From Omphiscola glabra (Eukaryota; Mollusca; Gastropoda; Lymnaeidae): a DNA stretch of 64,000 bases. The notes beneath the pieces are model-generated. The model worked only from the letters and a program-made list of their open reading frames with translations. It was not told the origin of the DNA and did not search any database. Positions 1-10,500 of the stretch are shown one piece after another. A program made the position numbers and the translations under genes. Within the stretch, counting starts at the first letter, position 1. Every line of letters begins with the position of its first letter. The DNA lies in assembly GCA_964017045.1 (NCBI GenBank), contig OZ024808.1:26990995-27054994 (forward strand), read 5' to 3'.

Positions 1-465
1 TTTGTGTGTTTTCACAATTAACTCGCTAGACACAGCAACTGTAATATTAGCATAGTGGCATTAAGGACAATTTTAGTCAATCCTCTCTTTTGCTTTCTTC
101 GTTGCTGTATGACGCAATTTTGTGACATAGTTGTCCTCCGTTTGATGATTTGCTTCTTAGGACAATTTTACGACCTGGCCTATACTGTTTCATTTTATTT
201 TCCCGGTCTCCACTTATTTTCTAAACCAAGTGTTGTAAGAACAGAACAGCCTTTTACCATTAAGTTGTGACTTAATTTAATATATAGCCTATTTTTTTCC
301 ACTCTCCTGAACTGCATTTATATTCTAATTAGTCACCCGATTTTAAAATACAGATTTTTTTCACAAACTATTTCAGAAAAACAAAAGAAATTATTACGCA
401 GCAAACGCACTAGCAAAAAAAAATAAAATAAAATCTCATTTCACGCAGTTATTCGGCATTTTATT
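1..465. other. A+T-rich DNA, no gene recognised
   Basis: No splice-bounded exon, repeat unit or conserved protein match is visible. A 71-codon open frame near 55-270 has no recognisable domain and no supporting splice sites, so it is not called. Confidence 0.5.
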
Positions 466-715
466 TCGTGAAATCAGTGACGTCATACCTCTTTCATCTT
501 TCCAATGATAAAGGGTGTTGGGGGTTGAGGCTGAAAATTGTACAGAATGTGTTGTCATGGGCATCGAGTCTATGCGCCAAGTTTCAGCTCGATAGGTCGA
601 CGCGAATTTGTCAGTTAGCCTCCGAACATTTTGCTAGTCCGCTACACAGCCAGCCATCCAGCCACGAACAAAAGCAAAATAGCTATAAAGGATTTAAAAA
701 TAAGACACTGCTGTC
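466..715 (-). repeat. Dispersed repeat family, copy 1
   Basis: Read on the minus strand, this segment carries the phrase 'gagctgaaacttggcgcata', flanked by 'ttttgttcgtgg' upstream and 'gcccatgacaa' downstream. The same order of phrases occurs on the plus strand at about 18000-18200 and 56465-56640. The three copies are diverged but align over roughly 150-200 bp. The family has no coding capacity that I can see; it could be an old SINE or MITE. I do not recognise a named family. Confidence 0.65.
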
Positions 716-879
716 TATTCCATGAATTATAATTTATTTATTATCATTTAATATGTTAAAAAAATCCATTTAATATGATATATTTATGTTGATGACATTT
801 TAACCATTTATTTATTATGTTATAGTGCAGTTTGCCATAATTGTTTTATTCATTTCCACCAGACACTGTTTCGGGTCGC

Positions 880-1020
880 ATGATTGATTGAAGAGATGTT
901 AACGAATTTCTGGAGGTACACGCATGGAGGCGGAAAGCCACGGATCGATCCTAAAAAGAAAGGATGTGGCGGAGCAGGCCAGGGCCCTACATGAGCTCTG
1001 GTGCCACTGATGATGATGAT
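880..1020 (+). mobile_element. Possible LINE 3' end with short GAT tail
   Basis: A locally GC-richer block ends in four tandem GAT units (about 1007-1020). GC-richer terminal coding sequence running into a short tandem-repeat tail is typical of non-LTR retrotransposon 3' ends, several of which occur in this window. No diagnostic reverse-transcriptase motif is left, so this is only a suggestion. Confidence 0.25.
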
Positions 1021-1132
1021 ATTATCAGACTGAAAATATCTTATTTGTGAAAAAAAGAACATTAAAAATAAATAATGGAAATTAAGAACAATTTTATACA
1101 CCATAATGATATTAGAAATTCATTTAGAGGTG

Positions 1133-1465
1133 TGGGCCTGCTTCTAGCTCATGTAAGGTTCCATTTGGGCCTGCTTCTAGCTCATGCAAGGTTCCATATG
1201 GGCTTGCTTCTAGCTCATGTAAGGTTCCAAATGGGCCTAGTTCTAGCCCATGTGAGTTTCCATATGGGCCTGCTTCTAGCTCTTATGAGTTTCCATATGG
1301 GCCTGCTTCTAGCTCATATGAGTTTCCATATGGGCCAGCTTCTAGCTCATGTGAGTTTCCATATCGGCCTGCTTCTAGCTCATGTGAGGTTCCATATGGG
1401 CCTGCTTCTAGCTCATGTGAGTTTCCATATGGGCCTGCTTCTAGCTAATTGGAGGTTCCATATTT
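1133..1465. repeat. Minisatellite, 33-bp unit, about 10 copies
   Basis: The unit contains 'gggcctgcttctagctcatg' and repeats every 33 bp with small changes. Because 33 is a multiple of three and the unit lacks a stop, a 160-codon frame stays open through it (11-residue peptide repeat). That frame is a by-product of the repeat, not evidence of a gene. Confidence 0.95.
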
Positions 1466-2150
1466 CTCCTCTCCCTTTGGGTACCCATAAAACAATCAGG
1501 TGGGCCCTGTTAAGGACCCCTATCGGCCCCAATCTGGCACCGCGGGATCTATCATAGTACTATCAATGTTCAAATTCTCCGAGTTGATTATATGAAAAAC
1601 TTGACGAATGATATAAAGTTTAAGATAAACAAAGTTTCTTTCTTTTTAAACTGCAAACTATAATTTGAACACCACATAAAATTTAAGCATTCTATCTTTA
1701 ACATTAAATAAGTTGCAGCTTTCCACCCCCAATAGATTTGCAATTTATTAAATTTAAAAAGGAAAAAATAGTAACTTAATCTTAAAGCATAGTTTTAAAA
1801 GAGTAAAATGCCGATCAGGGAGTCCCATTTTAAAATAGGTTTCACCAAGCCCAATTGATGTTGCAGATTGAACTTTGGATCGTCCATTATTTGCCTCAAC
1901 AATTTTTACGCGATTTTTGCCCCCCCCCCCTCTTTTTGTCAAGAACTGTCAAATTTTCATTGCCCCCCCCCCTATTTAATTATGTCAAATATATTTTTAA
2001 AAATATATATTATAATATAAATAAATTTATAAATACATCTTAATTTGTTCTGATCTATTTTAATGACACCAAATTGTAGGAAAAACAATAATTATTACAT
2101 CATTAGCTTGTTAATCAAGTTAAAAAGTTTTTACACTTGAATTTTATAAT
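1466..2150. other. A+T-rich DNA with two poly-C tracts, no gene seen
   Basis: Contains C runs at about 1920-1930 and 1963-1972 on the plus strand. No exon, domain or tandem unit was recognised. Confidence 0.5.
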
Positions 2151-2151
2151 A

Positions 2152-2162
2152 CAGAATCAATT
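2152..2162. repeat. Target-site duplication, left copy
   Basis: 'cagaatcaatt' here is repeated exactly at 3107-3117, at the two edges of the truncated LINE. Confidence 0.85.
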
Positions 2163-3106
2163 GGTATGGTATGGTATGGCATCTTTCCGTCTTCGATTGC
2201 AGCTCTTGGTGTGGCTAGTGAGACCGATCCTCGAGTGGCAGTCCCACACACGAATGCGGTGGAGCAGTGTTTTCTGACCTTTCTCTGCGCTCTCTTTACA
2301 GCTGCTTTCGCCCTGTAGAGCTCCTCGGCACGTAGTGATCCTGCCTTCACGATGCCCCGCCATGTGAGTCGATCTTCCGCCAGGTCCTCCCAATTTGAGA
2401 TGTTGATGTTGGCCGTCTTCATGTCTCTTTTGTATATGTCTAAGTATCTGAGACGAGGCCGTCCAACTGACCTTTTCCCTATCGCCAGCTCGCTGTACAG
2501 CACGTCCTTAGGTATGCGACCAGGTTGCATTCGCTTGACGTGCCCAAGCCAGCGGAGGCGTCTTTGGATTAAAATGGCTGGGACGCTGCACATAGTTGTT
2601 TGAGACAGGACATCCGTGTTGGGGACTTTTTCTTGCCATTTGATGTCAAGGATGCGGCGCAGGCATCTGAGGTGTAAGCCATTGAGCCTTTTTTCGTTCC
2701 TGGTGTATGTGGTTAAAGACTCGCATCCATAGAGGAGTGCGCTCAGTACGCAGGCCTAGGATACCTGCAGCTTAGTTCTTGTTGTGAGTTTGGCATTGGA
2801 CCATACTCTTTTCTTCAGTCTCGCCATGACTGTTGCGGCCTTCCCTATCCTACCACTTATCTCATCCTCCATTGAGAGGGTGCTCGAAATGTTCGACCCT
2901 AGATATGTAAATCTGTCAACAGCATCCAAGTCGCAGTCGTCGATGGAGATATTGGGGAGAGAGTCAGCGCCCTGAGCCATAATGTTGGTTTTCTTTAAGC
3001 TAATGGTCAGGCCAAACTCTTTACAGGCAGCGGATAAGCTGGATACAAGGCTCTGCAGTCCGTCTGCCGAGTGAGATACTAAAGCGGCGTCATCTGCAAA
3101 TAAGAG
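2163..3106 (-). pseudogene. 5'-truncated LINE (reverse-transcriptase C-terminal part), broken
   Basis: The minus strand encodes the C-terminal half of a non-LTR retrotransposon reverse transcriptase. It opens at the catalytic FADD box (F-A-D-D-A-A-L near 3080-3100), followed by a thumb region with 'FTYLGSNISS', then 'RRLRWLGHVKRM', a phrase typical of the C-terminus of these animal LINE proteins. One frame runs from 3115 to 2144, interrupted once by TAG at about 2753-2755, where relatives have glutamine (CAG). The 3' end is a short (CCATA)n tail at about 2163-2178. Flanking 11-bp direct repeats mark the insertion. The endonuclease and the first part of the RT are missing, so this is a dead-on-arrival copy. 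The clade (RTE-, Jockey- or CR1-like) was not settled. Confidence 0.9.
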
Positions 3107-3117
3107 CAGAATCAATT
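3107..3117. repeat. Target-site duplication, right copy
   Basis: Exact second copy of the 11-mer at 2152-2162. It abuts the truncated 5' end of the LINE. Confidence 0.85.
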
Positions 3118-3384
3118 AAAACGTTGTTAAAGACTAAATATCATCGGTTGTGGCATAAATATGATTATTGTCAATATAGCTGTGGTCAATTACTTATTTC
3201 TTCTGTCTACATCTAAAATTTTTGCTTTCTTGATGTGTTTCCCTGTTCCATCTCTTTATGGTGTGCAAGTAACAGCATTTTTGTTTTAAAGTAACGGTAT
3301 ATGTATTTTATATCCTTTTTGACTCATTGAATGAGGTCCAAAATATAATTTTTATAAACTCTCACCTTGGAGCTTCCAACTGTA

Positions 3385-3563
3385 AAACTATAAAAATTTG
3401 GTGCCAATGTTATCCGCCTTCACTTAGATTTGTTGCCTTCGAAGGTTAGCGAGTCCCATACACCCGGGGTGCTGGTGATCTTTTGCTTGACAGTCAGGGC
3501 ATTGGAGGGGATTGAACTCCAGACCATGAGATTGGCTTAGCTTAGACCACTCGGCCACGCAGT
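3385..3563 (-). mobile_element. tRNA-derived SINE
   Basis: On the minus strand the element starts 'gcgtggccgagtggtctaag', which holds an RNA polymerase III A box (TGGCCGAGTGG, 3557-3547). A B box follows (GAGTTCAATCC, 3519-3509). The 27-bp gap between them is tRNA-like, and the GCCGAGTGGTC head resembles a Leu/Ser-type tRNA. About 110 bp of non-tRNA body follow. The acceptor stem and anticodon arm do not form a real tRNA, so this is a SINE rather than a tRNA gene. The 3' boundary near 3385 is approximate. Confidence 0.75.
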
Positions 3564-3904
3564 TAGAAGCTGCTAAATTACTTAGAACTATCAAAGGTGT
3601 GTTGTTCTCTCTTGAATGTATTACAGAAAGAGTTTTACAGGAGTTTTGGCTCTGCTGTCTAGACGGGGGCTAATTTTTTCCCATTTACTGTGTCGATGTG
3701 GGGAGTCTTTCGTTGACATCAGTAACCTGACAAAAATGTATTGACATGTCTTATCTTACGCGATAATATTATTATAGTTTTACCAGGAATAACCCTCAAA
3801 ACAATGGTGGCAGCCACGAGTGGGCTGCCCATTTTCTTACGTCATTCCCTGTATTTCTTTTCTTATTTCTTATATTTTACACATTTTTAAATACACCTGG
3901 AACA

Positions 3905-4148
3905 ATATCAAATGCTTCAATGTGCCTTGGAGTAACACCGTGCATCATAAGCAGTCATTCTTTCCACGCTCAATAATCGCTTGGAAAAACCTGGACAATA
4001 TCGCCGTGAACTCGACAACGATCGAAAGCTTCAAGGCTGCCCTGGCATCTGCTAGGAGCCGTTAGATTGGCAACATCGCTTCCCAACCATTGCACATATG
4101 CCAGTTTATGGATGCAGCAACGTACCGAACCAGAACCAGAACCAGAAC
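3905..4148 (+). mobile_element. LINE 3' end with (GAACCA)n tail
   Basis: The frame ending at 4065 reads '...QSFFPRSIIAWKNLDNI...' and then 'TTIESFKAALASARSR' stop. This is the usual last segment of Jockey/CR1/RTE-type reverse-transcriptase ORFs (an aromatic, Pro, Arg, Trp, Asn/Lys-Leu phrase, then a helix SFKAAL). About 60 bp of 3' UTR run into four GAACCA-type units at 4126-4148. Only the last 50 or so residues survive, so this is a strongly 5'-truncated copy. The tail differs from that of the LINE at 2163-3106, so it is a different family. Confidence 0.8.
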
Positions 4149-4178
4149 TTTTGTTAGTTATAATCGTATATTTCACAG

Positions 4179-4446
4179 GAATGGTACATACATATCATTA
4201 CCCCTTGTGATCTTTTCAATGGTACATACATATCATTACCCCTTGTGATCTTTTCAATGGTACATACATATCATTACCCCTTGTGATCTTTTCAATGGTA
4301 CATACATATCATTACCACTTGTGATCTTTTCAATGGTACATACATATCATTACCCTTTGTGATCTTTTCAATGGTACAAACATATCATTACCCCTTGTGA
4401 TCTTTTCAATGGTACATACATATCATTACCACTTGTGATCTTTTGA
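4179..4446. repeat. Minisatellite, 38-bp unit, 7 copies
   Basis: The unit contains 'aatggtacatacatatcatt' followed by 'accccttgtgatcttttc'. Copies are nearly identical. The array starts about 30 bp after the tail of the LINE at 3905-4148. Confidence 0.95.
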
Positions 4447-5270
4447 ATAGCACATGTCTTTTCATTTCAAGCCTCAGCTTCCACTATTTCTTACTTAAGT
4501 TACTGGATAAAGCATGCATTGAAGTAACCCATGTTATGAGTATCCCAATTTGTGCTAACTTCTGGGAAAATATCTTTGCGCGTCTTTTGAACACATCGCT
4601 ACAACCTTACATAGATACCTAGAGAATTTTTGTTTGTGATTAGTGGACTCATTTTAAATAAGAAACATATTTTGACCTAAAACCATAAAAAGAGCTATTA
4701 AATTATATTTTATTGATTTATTGAGTTCCAAGACATTATCTGTCTTAACCCATTTCATAAAAACTCTCGCTGTTTTTGCTTAGCGCATGCAAATGAAGAC
4801 CCTACTTTGTCGAGTGGACTACAAAAATAAGTTTAAGATTTCAGTGGCGTAAAATGTATGTTGAAATGAAACTACTGAACGATATTTTCACTGAATCATT
4901 TTAAATTTAAAACGCCATGGCGTAAATTTATTGACTTTCGGATATCTTTAACATACTATCATTCTATTAATTATATTTAAGTACACTAATTAAGTACACT
5001 ATTAATTATAATTGAAAATAGAATAATAAAAAAATCTATTTAATTTTCTCCGAGTTTGAAATAAAACATAATCATTTTTTTTTTTATGGCTAGTGCGAAT
5101 TTAATTTTTTTTCTGAGACTACTACCCCGGAAAAAGTAATCTCTATAAAACTAAATTATTTAACCTATACATGAACTTTATACACTGATAAATGAATAGA
5201 ATAACTACTTTGTCATAATAAAGCTATTAAAAAAAAGATTTCTCTCTTATCAAAAATATGTTAAGTAGCA
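4447..5270. other. A+T-rich DNA, no gene seen
   Basis: No tandem unit, transposon end or splice-bounded exon was recognised here. Confidence 0.5.
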
Positions 5271-5272
5271 TT

Positions 5273-5405
5273 TTGTTTTGTTTTGTTTTTGTTTTCGCAC
5301 GGGACCGTCTCACTCGGTCGATCGCGTCTGCCTCGTGCTGACCGGTACAGCGAGCAACTGAGTTGGTGACACAGGGTATGTGTTGCCATGTCTTATTGTA
5401 CACTA
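5273..5405 (-). mobile_element. Possible LINE 3' end with (CAAAA)n tail
   Basis: On the minus strand a GC-rich coding-like block (5385-5300, including 'EADAIDRVRRSRAKTK') runs directly into repeated CAAAA units at about 5295-5273. That arrangement resembles the 3' ends of the other LINEs here. No RT motif remains. Confidence 0.35.
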
Positions 5406-5759
5406 AGTTACTTTGCTTGGGATATTTGTAAGCTAAAACGGTAAATAATTTTTCTTCTCTAAGAAATTTAATCATGAAAATTTTAATTATAAAGCGTAGA
5501 AAATACAAAAAAAAAAAAAAATATTATAAGAAAGTAAAAATATAAAATTATAAAAACTTTTTTTCATAAAAATAACGAGTTTAAATGCATTACAAGGTAC
5601 AAAATAAATGCCAACATAATGTCTTCAAGTGATCAAGAAAAATGTTGTACCATTAAATATGTTTAAACTTGTCTTTTTGAAAGAAAGTCTTATATATTAT
5701 GTTTTTTTAAAATTGGTATTTTACTACCTTTTCTTGCTGATTTAGTATCGCTTTCTTTC

Positions 5760-6045
5760 TTACCCCCCTCTCTCTCTCACTCTCTCCATACCAATTTCTC
5801 TAATTCCCTCTCCTTCTTATTTTCTATCATTCTCTCTCATTGTCCCCCTCTCTCTCTCACTCTCTTATTCTCTCGCATTTTCCTCTTCTCCCTCTCCTTA
5901 CCTCTTTCTCTACCTAACACTCCCTCTCTGTCTCACTCTCTCCTTCTCTCATTATCTTTCTCTCCCCCCTCATTCTCTCTCTCACTCCCTCCGTCACTCC
6001 CTCTCTCACTCCCTCTCTCACTCTCTCTCTCTCCCATTATATACC
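5760..6045. repeat. CT-rich low-complexity tract
   Basis: Degenerate (CTCT)n with 'ctctctcactc' phrases. No coding signal. Confidence 0.9.
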
Positions 6046-6574
6046 TCTAGCTCAATCGTTTTTACGTTATCTAATTCAGGCTTCCTCTCTTTTACACTAA
6101 AAAAATCAAAATATCTTTTAAATCACACCCACACTTTGTTTCGTTTTCTCTACCCAAGAATAAGAAAGACAATATTTAAACTCAACATTTATTTTAAAAA
6201 GCCAAATACACACTTAAATAATAATATATAAATATCTGAATATTGAGCATTTAGTGCATACTAATATGAATTAATAAAGTTACAAGCTAACAAAACATTG
6301 TAGGTTTATAACGTTTTGGGCTAGTCTGACTATTGAAATCGTATGAATTGATTTGTACGTATATTTTGAATGGAAGGTGTTACAGGCTAAGGGCCGGTCG
6401 GCTTGGGGCTTGTAAGTTGGGACTGTTGGGTTGGTGCTTACTATCGTTCTTACGTCTGGTGAATCTAGACCAGCATGGTGGGGTTGAGGAGCATGCTACC
6501 AAAAGAAATACGAAAAGGCTAGCTCTTGAAATTATCTGATTATTTCCATGGTATATCGGCTTAACAATATGAGC

Positions 6575-7185
6575 AAATCCTTAAGGCCACTATCCTATGA
6601 CCAGATCCTAAAGGCCACTACCTTATGACCAGATCCTTAAGGTCACTACCTTATGACCAGATCCTTAAGGCCACTACCTTATGATCAGATCCCTAAGGTC
6701 ACTTACCTTATGACCAGATCCTTAAGGCCACTGCCTTATGTTCAGATCGCTGAGACCGCTAGCATATGACCAGATCCCTAAGGCCACTACCTTATGACCA
6801 GATCATTAAGGCCACTACATTATGATCAGATCGCTGAGACCGCTAACATATGACCAGATACCTAAGGCCACTACTTTATGACCAGATCCTTAAGGCCACT
6901 ACCGTATGATCAGATCGCTGAGACCGCTAGCATATGACCACACCAATAAACCCACTAGAATATGACCAAACCAATAAACCCACTAGAATATGACCAAACC
7001 AATAAGCCCACTATCACATGACCACACCAATGAGACCATTAGCATATGACCACACCAATGAGACCACTAGCACATGACCACACTAATGAGACCACCAGAT
7101 TGTAATATCTAATGACCAGATCGTTTAGACATCTACCTTATGACCAGATCATTGAGACCACTACCCTATCACCAGATCCAGCTTA
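6575..7185. repeat. Degenerate minisatellite, about 28-bp unit
   Basis: The unit is close to 'aaggccactaccttatgacc' plus 'agatcctt', with about 20 copies that drift from left to right (variants with 'ccaataaacccactagaata' and 'gagaccgctagcatatgacc'). Confidence 0.9.
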
Positions 7186-7212
7186 AAATAAGCAATACCA
7201 CCATCCCCCCAC

Positions 7213-7215
7213 TTT

Positions 7216-7218
<3 letters not shown>
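7213..7218 (-). promoter_or_regulatory. Candidate polyadenylation signal for the FABP gene
   Basis: AATAAA on the minus strand, 273 bp past the stop codon at 7491. No transcript evidence; it is the first exact hexamer I noticed downstream. Confidence 0.3.

Positions 7219-7275
<57 letters not shown>
7219..7275. repeat. (CA)n microsatellite
   Basis: About 26 uninterrupted CA dinucleotides with one CG variant near the right end. Confidence 0.98.
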
Positions 7276-7278
<3 letters not shown>

Positions 7279-7490
7279 TTTAACTAACGAAATTAGAACC
7301 GAAAAAATAATAAAATTGTAAAATTAAAGAAATGTAACTAAAGAAATCGCGGCTGCCGGTTTAAAATTTTCTTGAATTTTTTTAAACCTGGCAAGACGAA
7401 ACAATAAGAATAAAGGGAAAAAAAATAATTTTTCATAGAAATCCTGTTACGTTGATGGTACGCAAACAACTCCCTGGACAAGGAACAGCG

Positions 7491-7547
7491 TTAAACCTTG
7501 ACGAGTTCCTGGGTGCACTTCTGATCCTCTTTGGCGCCCTGCGTGAT
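7491..7547 (-). CDS. FABP exon 5 (residues 115-132 and stop)
   Basis: Preceded by acceptor 'tacgtctgcacag'. Encodes ITQGAKEDQKCTQELVKV, then TAA at 7493-7491. It aligns with the last two beta strands of FABPs, but the usual Arg-x-Tyr is Gln-Glu-Leu. Confidence 0.88.
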   Translation of the reverse strand: MTQGAKEDQKCTQELVKV

Positions 7548-10500
7548 CTGTGCAGACGTAAAAGTAAAACTTGATTGTGAACATGATAAAAGGAGCCTAT
7601 GTGGAAAAAAAATAGGGATTCATAACACCAACAAAGCATCTACCCGAGAGATCGACCACCTGGAGTACAACGGCCTAACCACAATGGCCACCAGCTACAA
7701 TCTTAGATCGACCCCCTGGACTACAACGGCCTAACTACAATGGCCACCAGCTGCAATCTTAGATCGACCACCTGCACTACAACGGCCTAACCACAATGGC
7801 CACCAGCTACATTCTTACAGCCGTCATATAAGATCCGTTGACTGTTCTGATTGTCTTCCATGCAACGCCATCCGCCGCTTGATAGTTCTCCACCAGCTTG
7901 TCGCCTTCAAGCACAGCAGTACACTGCACAGAACAGAGAAACAAGTAGCTGGAATTAAGCTGCACGCCAGTTAAGACTAATTAAGTATAAACCCGTTGGC
8001 TTACAAATGTAAGACATAAACCAGTAAAAGCGGTGGTCTGTTAATCAAGTAACCAGCAACAAATGGTTAGGTATTTGAAAAAAAATGGTGTCGTGTTTGA
8101 AAACAACTGGATCGGTATTTGGAAATAACCATTTCGGTATTTGGAGACAACCGTTTCGATTTTCGGAAACAACCGTTTCGGTATTTGGAGATAACCATTT
8201 CGGTATTTGGAGCAAATTGTTCACTACTTGTTTGTTGTAGAAAGACATTTTATGTTTTTAATGTTTTATTATTTTGTTACACTTTACAACTGTTTTGATA
8301 AGATAGTCAAAATGTAATAACTTTTTCTCCAGAAAGGTAGGAATCGGATCAACCACACCGCTGGACAAACCTACCCCAGTACTTATGTGTGAAATGAGTT
8401 CTCAAGAATGTATCGATAGGAATACAAGTTACGGGGAAGGATGTAGATAAAAAAAATGGTTAAGGGTAAGTGTGTTTAGACTGAACTCGTAAACCCTGAT
8501 CGATGGCTCATCATGGAGGAGTAAACTTGGTGGCTTTAATCTCCGACAGCCAAGCGTGGACCATGGTGTGTAAACCAGTGTGTAATCTAGTGCGTAAACT
8601 GGTGTCCAAACTGGTGTGTAAATTGGTGTGTAAAATGGTGCGTTAGCTGGTGTGCAAACTGGTGTGTAAATTGGTGTGTAAAATGGTGCGTAAACTGGTG
8701 AGTAAACTGGTGTATAAACCTGTGTGTAAACGGTGTGTAAACAAGTGTATAAATTGGTGTGTAAAATGGTGTTTAAACTGATGCGTAAACTGGTGTGTAA
8801 ACTGAACTGGTGTGTAAACTGGTGCAAATTAGTGTGTAAATTGGTGTGTAAACCGGTGCGTAAACCGGTGCGTAAACTGGTGCGTAAACTAAACTATTTC
8901 TGCACAATTTTTTTTTTTTCTTTTTAAAATAGAAGAAAAAGGAACTTGTTCTTTAACTTTTATATTGACAAAGTATTTGATAGATATATCTCACAAGCTA
9001 ACGTCACGTGAACTGTACAGCGATGAACATAGTTTACACACATGTGGGCTATCGAACTGAAAACATTCCCATACCAAAAATCAGTTGCTACAATCACATA
9101 TATATCACATACAATGAACTAAATGTAAACAACAAAAAATGCGTAGAAAGTGCCTATGCGAAAAAACGTTGTTTTTAAGGCTTGTTACATTTAAACCAAT
9201 CTTTGTATTCCGCCAACATTTGATGATGTTACCTTAGCGTTGACTTTGTCAACTCTGGTGTAATCAAACGGCTCCCCGAGCTTGAAAGTAAATTCCATCT
9301 TACAAAAACCGTAATCAATAACACACCTGTGAAAATATAATAGCTGTCATCAAGATAAACACATAATCATCAAGATGAACACATAATCATCAAGATAAAC
9401 ACATACTCATCAAAATTAACACATACCCGCCAAGAACAGACATAATCATCAAGATGAACATATAATCATCAAGATAAACATATAATCATCAAGATAAACA
9501 TATAATCATCAAGATGAACATGTAATATTCAAGAAGCACATTGAATCATTGAGACGCACACAAAAACAAAAACACCCAAATAAGTCAAACATACAGTTTA
9601 CAGGACACACACATAATCATAACAGACACATTCACTTTGGAATTGGAATGTGGATTTTCCCCCCTTTCTTTTAATGCTGCAGTTCTCAACCTGTGGGTCG
9701 CGACACCTTTGGGGGTCGAATGACCCTTTCCAAGGGGTCGCCTAAGACCATCGGAAAACACATATACACCACAGTTATGAAGTAGTAACGAAAATAATTT
9801 TGTGTTGGGGGTCGCCACTGCATCAGGGACTCTATTAAAGGGTCGCGGCATTAGGAAGGTTGAGAACCACTGTTGTAAGGGGTTGAATTTTCTTCAAACT
9901 ACAGTCATCATGGAAGTTAAGGTAAAATATTGACCTGCCATAGACGTTACTAACCCCGAGCTAGAGTCACATACATCAAACACTCACCAAGACAGTAGCA
10001 CCAGCTCTTAGCTACGCCACTGAGCATAGATCATCATTCTTTCCAAGAAGGTAGCACTAGTCTCTTGCTACGCCGCTGCCTATACATCATATACTCACCA
10101 AGACGGTAGCACTACCCCCTGGCTACGCCACTGAATATAATCATATACTCACCAAGATGGTAGCACTACCCCCTGGCTACGCCACTGAATATAATCATAT
10201 TCTCACAAAGACTGTAGCTCTACCCCTAGCTACGCCACTGAATAAAATCATATCCTCACAAAGACAGTAGCCCCAACCCTAGCTACGCCACTGAATATAA
10301 TCATATCCTCACAAAGACAGTAGCCCTACCCCTAGATACGCCACTGAATATAATCATACCGTCACAAAGACAGTAGCCCTACCCCTAGATACGCCACTGA
10401 ATATAATCATATCCTCACAAAGACAGTAGCTCTACCCCTAGCTACACCACTGAATATAATCATATCCTCACAAACACAGTAGCCCTACCCCCTAGATACG

